In this document: positions 6,801-9,816 of the stretch, one piece after another
How the letters are laid out: the number at the start of each line of letters is the position of its first letter
Numbering within the stretch: position 1 is the first letter of the stretch
Origin: CAYVCG01 sp964449985
GTDB lineage: Bacteria > Bacillota > Clostridia > Lachnospirales > WRAX01
NCBI GenBank assembly: GCA_964449985.1
Contig: CAYVCG010000073.1
Coordinates: 1 to 9,816 of the forward strand
DNA: 9,816 bases
Direction of reading: 5' to 3'
Translations under genes and position numbers: made by a program
The notes under the pieces: model-generated
Databases searched by the model: none
What the model saw: the letters and a program-made list of their open reading frames with translations, nothing else
What the model was told of the DNA's origin: nothing

Positions 6801-7878
6801 ATATGATGCTTTATCTAACGCTAACAAACATAAAGAATTGCTTGACACAACTATAAATCCTAATAAATACTCATTCGGATTTATGTTGGACAGCGGCGCT
6901 ACTACTTTATGGGAATACTGGGATACCCCTGGATATAACTTTAACAGCTGGCTTCCTGCTGGCGGTGTAGTTAAATGGGCTCAATGGGATTCCTTGAACC
7001 ATACAATGTTTGGCGGTGGGCCAGTAACTTGGATGTATAAAGGTCTTGCTGGTATAACCCAAACAGCTGCTGCTTATAAACAAATTACTTTCCGCCCTGG
7101 TATTGAAAGTGAATTGTCTTACGCTAAAGGCTCTGTGGATACAGTTATCGGTAAAGTTGTATCCAATTGGGAAAACAATGAAAATGGTCTCGTTTGGGAC
7201 ATTACTGTTCCGGTTAATGCTCAGGCCAAAATCATTATTCCGATAAGCGATTTGAAAGCTATAACCGAAAGTGGTCAAGATGTATTTAAAAAGGACGGAG
7301 ACGGACTTAAATTTGTTGGTATAGAAGACGGTGCATTCGTTTATACAGCGGGAAGCGGAACATATCATTTCGTTGGATCTTATACTGAGGATATTAAGGA
7401 TATTGATGTAACGCTTGGCGTTTCCTCAATCGTTGAAGGTTTGGCTGCTAATATACCTGTAAGCGTTGACCCGGCGTTTGACGGCGCTGTTGTTTCATTC
7501 GCTGGCGCACAAGCTGTTATTGAAAACGGAACTGCTGTTTTAAAGGTTGCATCTGCTCCTTCAGCAGGTGACTACACTGTTAATGTGAAATTTGATGACA
7601 GTACTGCCGGAAGTGCTAAGATCACAGTTACAGAAGCCATGGGCTTGTGGGCGCCTGTTGCATCTGTTAATGCTGACGGCAAGCTGGTAATAACGTTTGG
7701 CGCGCAGATTGGCGGCAATATCAAAACGGACAAAGGCGTAGCAACTGCCAACGGCAACGCTTTGACTGTTGATTTCTCTCCGGAAGAGGATGGACAAATA
7801 ACTATAAGCGGTGTTAAATATCCTGATCTTTTCCCATCATACAGTTTTAAATTTACGGTTAAATATAGTGTTGAATAA
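3862..7878 (+). CDS. Secreted multidomain GH78 alpha-L-rhamnosidase (interrupted by assembly gap)
   Basis: Extracellular enzyme expected to hydrolyse terminal alpha-L-rhamnose from polysaccharides or glycosides (inverting, GH78). Numbering from GTG 3862, domains are: end of an Ig_Rha78A_N-like domain (62-92, YTWKVNVKDGDGVESGFS); rhamnosidase N domain (about 95-250, YNTYDILPLLREGANTIG); LamG-like insert 1 (254-421); linker with KPVSV; LamG-like insert 2 (447-613); PF05592-type domain (VVDFGQNMQGYVKL); (alpha/alpha)6 catalytic domain (about 720-1090); C-terminal beta domain; Ig-like module (1178-1338). DCPQREKNGWTGDA supplies D750, E755 and D762 with the same 5/7 spacing as D567/E572/D579 of Bacillus GL1 RhaB; GATTLWEYWD supplies E1018, matching E841. 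No catalytic residue is missing. The start is uncertain: GTG 3862 has AAAGGGGAG, and in-frame ATG 3922 has GAGGGAG 7 nt upstream and gives a more usual signal peptide (MLKKPIS...). The true N terminus lies in the N run. Confidence 0.92.
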   Translation: MKSDQMLFGKKTKKRRGSDLMLKKPISXXXXXXXXXXXXXXXXXXXXXXXXXXXXXXXXXXETVYTWKVNVKDGDGVESGFSQEKTFETAPAELFGASIGGGKVLRKDFTLNQPIANIDRARSYIGSLSIIELRMNGKVIGENVFGPRKPQPEIAGYYNTYDILPLLREGANTIGIMTSGINSGGDSAKGAIKIYYKDGTTQLVATDLTWYASNLREITRETLSSGEDIDANLITNWDTPEYEMPATGWTKARFSGMTSEDGQLHLTSNMGIFYTKQSFSGDYTIEAKVTVISDAFGLVFGNGNPNGALWQFNVIDGNKFKYHMPGSWSESGSVTNAKVQFNTPLTMKVELDGNTIKTYLDGDLIDTRSMDAARKSGPIGLRAALNEDFFVDYVKVTDKSGNVLFEDNFDIISSSKWNFTVPRFMPSNTGNKVIKEYKPVSVNKVTSSVDKTKPHTSNGAIVFPTNCGTFTTKQSFSGDITIEVRAKSDNVVGFLFGNGSPYPPMWQMSGSTLRLHQPGNWSSVAVVEAGIDTRQMTEMKIEVVGTTVKTYTDGVLKDTRNIPAGSMNGPLGFRVTVAEDCAVDYVRVIQGGNVVWEDNFDTIDSAKWNGLVPQALSESYVVDFGQNMQGYVKLETKGNKGDVIKVKYAEMLNSDGTIFANTTFHEPYHNFTLSGGDDVFVPRFSYTGFKYIDVSGDIENLDFNDFTACFISEDIDITGSFESSNERLNKIYDMSLKSQLSNMIGGVYTDCPQREKNGWTGDAAVTKESSALMLNDYTIAEAYIQSMIQSIRPDGYPIVIVPWPEANGIPTPYDTPWASAYFIFPYETYMQTGDRYYIDLAWDSLVKIFEFYKTQANNYLITFNTYGDWLGYDNQDGLIDRGFLSATYYYFSGMLLAKMAEVTGRDHTELDAYMSNMRARLISTYGRDNVLRYETTAGMFLDFDIPNTEESVAHTLDLAVQAVKRAGYTMRTGVLGTKSLYDALSNANKHKELLDTTINPNKYSFGFMLDSGATTLWEYWDTPGYNFNSWLPAGGVVKWAQWDSLNHTMFGGGPVTWMYKGLAGITQTAAAYKQITFRPGIESELSYAKGSVDTVIGKVVSNWENNENGLVWDITVPVNAQAKIIIPISDLKAITESGQDVFKKDGDGLKFVGIEDGAFVYTAGSGTYHFVGSYTEDIKDIDVTLGVSSIVEGLAANIPVSVDPAFDGAVVSFAGAQAVIENGTAVLKVASAPSAGDYTVNVKFDDSTAGSAKITVTEAMGLWAPVASVNADGKLVITFGAQIGGNIKTDKGVATANGNALTVDFSPEEDGQITISGVKYPDLFPSYSFKFTVKYSVE
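3908..3924 (+). promoter_or_regulatory. Ribosome-binding site and alternative ATG start of the rhamnosidase
   Basis: GAGGGAG (3908-3914) with a 7-nt spacer precedes ATG at 3922, in frame with the GTG at 3862. Starting here gives MLKKPIS, the beginning of a normal signal peptide, rather than the unusual basic extension containing KKTKKRR. I prefer this start, but the upstream GTG also has a good site (AAAGGGGAG with a 6-nt spacer). Confidence 0.6.
3945..4044. other. Assembly gap (100 N) inside the rhamnosidase gene
   Basis: Exactly 100 unknown bases, the usual filler for a scaffold gap of unknown length. The flanks read in the same frame across the filler, but that has a one-in-three chance of happening by luck. 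Sequence before it encodes only the first residues of a signal peptide; sequence after it resumes at the end of an N-terminal Ig-like domain. A signal peptide plus the missing part of that domain would need about 100 or more residues, so the real gap is probably a few hundred bases. Confidence 0.97.
4621..5124 (+). repeat. LamG-like insert 1 in the rhamnosidase (protein-level repeat)
   Basis: About 168 residues, including GQLHLTSNMGIFYTKQSFSG, FGLVFGNGNPNGALWQF, GSWSESG, VDYVKVT and LFEDNFDIISSSKWN. It has the look of a concanavalin-like (LamG or DUF1080-type) beta-sandwich, presumably non-catalytic and glycan-binding. It sits between TGWTKAR and PRFMPSNTGN, which would be contiguous in an ordinary GH78 enzyme. 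It aligns along its whole length with insert 2. Confidence 0.75.
5200..5700 (+). repeat. LamG-like insert 2 in the rhamnosidase (protein-level repeat)
   Basis: About 167 residues matching insert 1 in order: GTFTTKQSFSGDITIEV, GFLFGNGSPYPPMWQM, LHQPGNWSS, VKTYTDGVLKDTR, GPLGFR, VDYVRV and VVWEDNFDTIDSAKWN. It lies between KPVSV and SYVVDFGQNMQGYV, which follow one another closely in ordinary GH78 enzymes. Protein similarity to insert 1 is high but the DNA has diverged, so this is an older duplication than the tandem repeat at the left edge. Confidence 0.75.
7393..7878 (+). other. C-terminal Ig-like module shared with the left-edge protein
   Basis: The last 160 or so residues of the rhamnosidase match, in order, the repeat unit of the protein ending at 974: IDVTLG versus IDVVVA; AVIENGTAVLKV versus AVFENGQAIIKL; LWAPVASVNADGKLVITF versus IWGMTPVMNDSGKLELRF; and ITISGVKYPDLFPSYSFKF versus IEVKDVKLSDLFQSYLFEL. 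In both proteins it is the last element before the stop. Confidence 0.75.
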
Positions 7879-7909
7879 ATGCATGAAATTTATAATTAAA
7901 TAATTAATG

Positions 7910-7943
7910 TAAAGGGCTGTCGGCATTTGCCGGTAGCCTTTTA
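7910..7943 (+). terminator. Intrinsic terminator after the rhamnosidase gene
   Basis: A 15-bp hairpin with loop ATTT (7925-7928): CGGC pairs with GCCG, and the stem continues through TAAAGGGCTGT against GGTAGCCTTTTA using three G-T pairs. The 3' arm ends in four T, a short U-tract. It begins 31 bp after the stop codon and separates this gene from the stalk-protein gene. Confidence 0.75.
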
Positions 7944-8110
7944 CGATGTTGACAAATACTAACATTTCTAACGGCGTAAAGTCTGGATTTATGTAGGGGC
8001 ATGACTCGGTTGATTGCTGCATTTTAAAATTAGGCTAAAAGAAAGTATGTAAAAATTTTTATAAAATTGTTAAATTACGTAAAACACTAGTATTGTGTGT
8101 GATAAAAGTA

Positions 8111-8116
8111 TATAAT
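8111..8116 (+). promoter_or_regulatory. Candidate -10 box for the stalk-protein gene
   Basis: A perfect TATAAT stands 46 bp before the start codon, but no convincing -35 box lies 16-18 bp upstream, so the assignment is tentative. A TTGACG at 8116-8121 with TAACAT at 8138-8143 is an alternative, but it would start transcription on top of the ribosome-binding site. Confidence 0.3.
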
Positions 8117-8147
8117 TGACGATAAGTATATTGTAAATAACATTGAT

Positions 8148-8165
8148 AAGGAGGCTGTTGTTTTG
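8148..8165 (+). promoter_or_regulatory. Ribosome-binding site and TTG start of the stalk-protein gene
   Basis: AAGGAGG (8148-8154), a near-perfect Shine-Dalgarno sequence, stands 8 nt before TTG at 8163. The TTG opens directly into a signal peptide, and the first in-frame ATGs lie inside the signal peptide or later, so the TTG is very likely the true start. Confidence 0.8.
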
Positions 8166-9656
8166 AAAAAACTTATATTGTTAATATCATTTATTCTTAT
8201 ATTGTTGTCTTTTGGTTCTGTTATGAGTTTGTCTGCCGCAGTAAGGGCTAATATTGATCTCACCTTTGATAGCTCTCAAGCAAGACCGACATCTGCATAT
8301 TCTGGCAAAAAGAATATTCTCGCGGGTATAGATAATGGAAATGCCGTCACCATTAGATTTTATGAAAAAGAAATCGGTTCTTGGAATGCTACGAGTAATC
8401 TAGAATTCACATTGACCGATTTTGATGGAAGAGAGTTAGAGGGAGTAAAGTTCCATAGCTTCAATATTTATCGCCCTGACACTGTTTCGGGTTTAAGCGT
8501 AGCATCACAGACCGGAAATAAGATTACGCTTAAGGCGGACTCCTCTATTGCGGACGACGTTAAAGCATCTTTTCTGTTTAACGCAAGCATAAATGCGGCG
8601 GCTGATTTTACTGGTGATGTTTATATTAATGTTGGGGGCAATGCTGTTGAGGATGAGGTGCGGCTTAATATTGCTCGTATTTCTGCGCCTATTTCTGTTA
8701 CTGCTACAAGAACGAATGTTGCTGTCGGATGGCAGACATATAGTGTTGCTGATATTTCAATTATTGAAAAAGCACCCGGTGTTCTTTCTGCCAACAAGGA
8801 TTTAACGCTCTCCATTAAAGAGTCTATAGCTGCATCAAGCTATGCAACTACTGATATAACGTTTAATCCGATTAAAGAAGATTCGTTAAAGATTGATTAT
8901 GGGAATATAGTGCTCGGAACCCCAAAGTTTAGTGATTCGCATATTAAAATCCCTATCGACTATGAATCAACAAGGGCATCTCAGTTTACTATAAGCAGAC
9001 TAGGAGTTAAAATATATAAATTTGCTGCACAGGGCAACTATGCTGTAGTAATTGGTGGAGATTCGTGGGTTGAAACATTTGATCCGTCTGCAAGGGATTA
9101 TGATAACAGCGGTATGTTCCAGAGTGAGGGTTTGGTTTTTGATTATATACAGATTGGAGGGCATCAGACTGGGGATTCTCAAACAGAAGGAATGCGCAAC
9201 ATTCAGGTTGTTATAGGAACATCAATAATAATTATTGATGACAAAGAAGAAACAATGCCTGATGAATGTTATATAGACCCCGTCTCAAACAGAGCTATGC
9301 TTCCGCTTAGAGCAGTTGCTAATGCGTTGGGTATTCCTAATGAAAACGTTATTTGGGACGGTAAGAATAATACCGTGACAATAATGTATGGAAGTGGCTC
9401 TCATCTTAGAACAGTTACATTTAAAATTAATTCCTCTGAAATGATACTTAACGGGATCCCGATAACTATGGCAGATGAAAACGGGGTTTTGGTTAAGGCA
9501 ACGATAAATCCTAAGAACAATAGAGTTTATATCCCGCTAAGGCAGCTTGGCATTGCTTTGGGTATTGATGTGGCATACATTAATATGCACACTCCAATTG
9601 CCGTATTAAACCCAACACCTAAACAGATCGAATTAGCAAGAATATCATCGCAGTAA
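8163..9656 (+). CDS. Secreted protein with C-terminal copper-amine-oxidase-like stalk domain
   Basis: 497 residues with a Sec signal peptide (MKKLILLISFILILLSFG, probable cleavage after SLSAA or VRA, residues 26-29). The mature part appears to hold two related beta-sandwich regions, from about 55 (VTIRFYEKEIGSW) and from about 197 (DISIIEKAPGVLSANKDL). The C-terminal 145 residues match the copper-amine-oxidase N-terminal-like (PF07833) stalk domain, with the paired signatures AMLPLRAVANALG (378-390) and VYIPLRQLGIALG (455-467) and IIIIDDKEE before them. Despite its name this domain does not imply amine oxidase activity; in Clostridia and Paenibacillus it is common in exported surface proteins of unknown role. 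No LPXTG, SLH or lipobox anchor is visible. It appears transcribed alone, between the terminator at 7910-7943 and the tRNA promoter; I see no clear terminator of its own. The substrate or partner is unknown. Confidence 0.85.
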   Translation: MKKLILLISFILILLSFGSVMSLSAAVRANIDLTFDSSQARPTSAYSGKKNILAGIDNGNAVTIRFYEKEIGSWNATSNLEFTLTDFDGRELEGVKFHSFNIYRPDTVSGLSVASQTGNKITLKADSSIADDVKASFLFNASINAAADFTGDVYINVGGNAVEDEVRLNIARISAPISVTATRTNVAVGWQTYSVADISIIEKAPGVLSANKDLTLSIKESIAASSYATTDITFNPIKEDSLKIDYGNIVLGTPKFSDSHIKIPIDYESTRASQFTISRLGVKIYKFAAQGNYAVVIGGDSWVETFDPSARDYDNSGMFQSEGLVFDYIQIGGHQTGDSQTEGMRNIQVVIGTSIIIIDDKEETMPDECYIDPVSNRAMLPLRAVANALGIPNENVIWDGKNNTVTIMYGSGSHLRTVTFKINSSEMILNGIPITMADENGVLVKATINPKNNRVYIPLRQLGIALGIDVAYINMHTPIAVLNPTPKQIELARISSQ

Positions 9657-9700
9657 TGTTTTTAATGGGCATAATTGGTGGCAATCTTAGGAAACAGGGC

Positions 9701-9729
9701 TTGACAATTAATTGTCCTTGTGATAATAT
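9701..9729 (+). promoter_or_regulatory. Consensus sigma-A promoter for tRNA-Val
   Basis: A perfect TTGACA (9701-9706), a 17-bp spacer and TAATAT (9724-9729, 4 of 6 matches to TATAAT). Transcription would start near 9736, about 8 nt before the mature tRNA 5' end. Strength and spacing are as expected for a stable RNA gene. Confidence 0.85.
9703..9716. repeat. 14-bp perfect palindrome over the tRNA promoter -35 region
   Basis: GACAATTAATTGTC is its own reverse complement and covers the last four bases of the -35 box and the start of the spacer. The adjoining TTAATTGTCC (9708-9717) is also the exact reverse complement of the first ten bases of the tRNA gene (GGACAATTAA, 9744-9753). It may be an operator or chance in AT-rich DNA. 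Confidence 0.5.
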
Positions 9730-9743
9730 GAAAAAAATCGCTT

Positions 9744-9816
9744 GGACAATTAACTCAGCTGGTAGAGTGCATCCTTGACGTGGATGAAGTCAGGGGTTCG
9801 AGTCCCTTATTGTCCA
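9744..9816 (+). tRNA. tRNA-Val (anticodon GAC)
   Basis: A full 73-nt cloverleaf ending on the last base of the window. Acceptor GGACAAT pairs with ATTGTCC, followed by discriminator A. D stem is ACTC/GAGT with A14, G18G19 and A21. Anticodon stem CATCC/GGATG is perfect, with loop TTGACGT giving anticodon GAC at 9777-9779. The variable loop is AAGTC. T stem AGGGG/CCCTT has loop TTCGAGT. GAC reads the valine codons GUC and GUU. Whether CCA is encoded cannot be seen because the window stops at position 73. Confidence 0.95.

Noticed and set aside
6907..7368. 153-residue leftward open frame opposite the rhamnosidase
   Set aside because: It lies fully antisense to conserved GH78 catalytic and C-terminal sequence and shows no domain, signal peptide or ribosome-binding context; treated as a shadow frame.
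7944..8110. Possible regulatory RNA or mobile-element remnant between the terminator and the stalk gene
   Set aside because: I found a TTGACA at 7949-7954 without a -10 box and a weak ATGTT/AACAT inverted repeat, but no conserved RNA fold, terminal repeats or coding sequence.
8116..8143. TTGACG and TAACAT as promoter of the stalk-protein gene
   Set aside because: Transcription would start at or inside the AAGGAGG site, leaving no room for ribosome binding.
8163..9656. Copper amine oxidase enzyme
   Set aside because: Only the small stalk-like N-terminal domain family is matched; no catalytic amine oxidase domain is present.

Overview
The window looks like a scaffold from a low-GC, Gram-positive anaerobe of the Clostridia type, probably a metagenome-derived assembly. 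The signs are AT-rich DNA, purine-rich Shine-Dalgarno sites, frequent TTG/GTG starts, Sec-exported proteins with no outer-membrane machinery, a copper-amine-oxidase-like stalk domain, and a run of exactly 100 N inside a gene. The species cannot be named from this sequence.

Layout: (1) 1-974, + strand: the 3' end of a gene for a secreted protein made of tandem 183-residue Ig-like units. (2) 986-1030: a strong hairpin that can end transcription from both sides, between convergent genes. (3) 3528-1047, - strand: a three-gene operon with an exported acidic protein, a BcrA-like ABC ATPase and an ABC-2 permease; the last two overlap by 4 bp (ATGA). (4) 3529-3861: a divergent AT-rich intergenic region with a good sigma-A promoter reading right. 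(5) 3862/3922-7878, + strand: a large secreted GH78 alpha-L-rhamnosidase, interrupted by the assembly gap at 3945-4044 and carrying two LamG-like inserts before its catalytic domain. (6) 7910-7943: a terminator. (7) 8163-9656, + strand: a secreted protein with a C-terminal copper-amine-oxidase-like stalk domain. (8) 9701-9816: a consensus promoter and a tRNA-Val(GAC) gene ending on the last base of the window.

The theme is extracellular carbohydrate attack and cell-surface proteins. The rhamnosidase would release L-rhamnose from plant or microbial polysaccharides or glycosides outside the cell. Its C-terminal module is homologous to the repeat unit of the partial protein at the left edge, so the two are probably members of one secreted set that shares a surface or substrate-targeting module. 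The ABC operon reads the other way and has no obvious sugar-uptake role; it resembles bacitracin/lantibiotic-type export or self-protection transporters.

I found no CRISPR array, transposase, phage gene or recognisable defence system. The most unusual content is modular protein architecture: the apparently permuted LamG inserts in the rhamnosidase and the shared C-terminal module.
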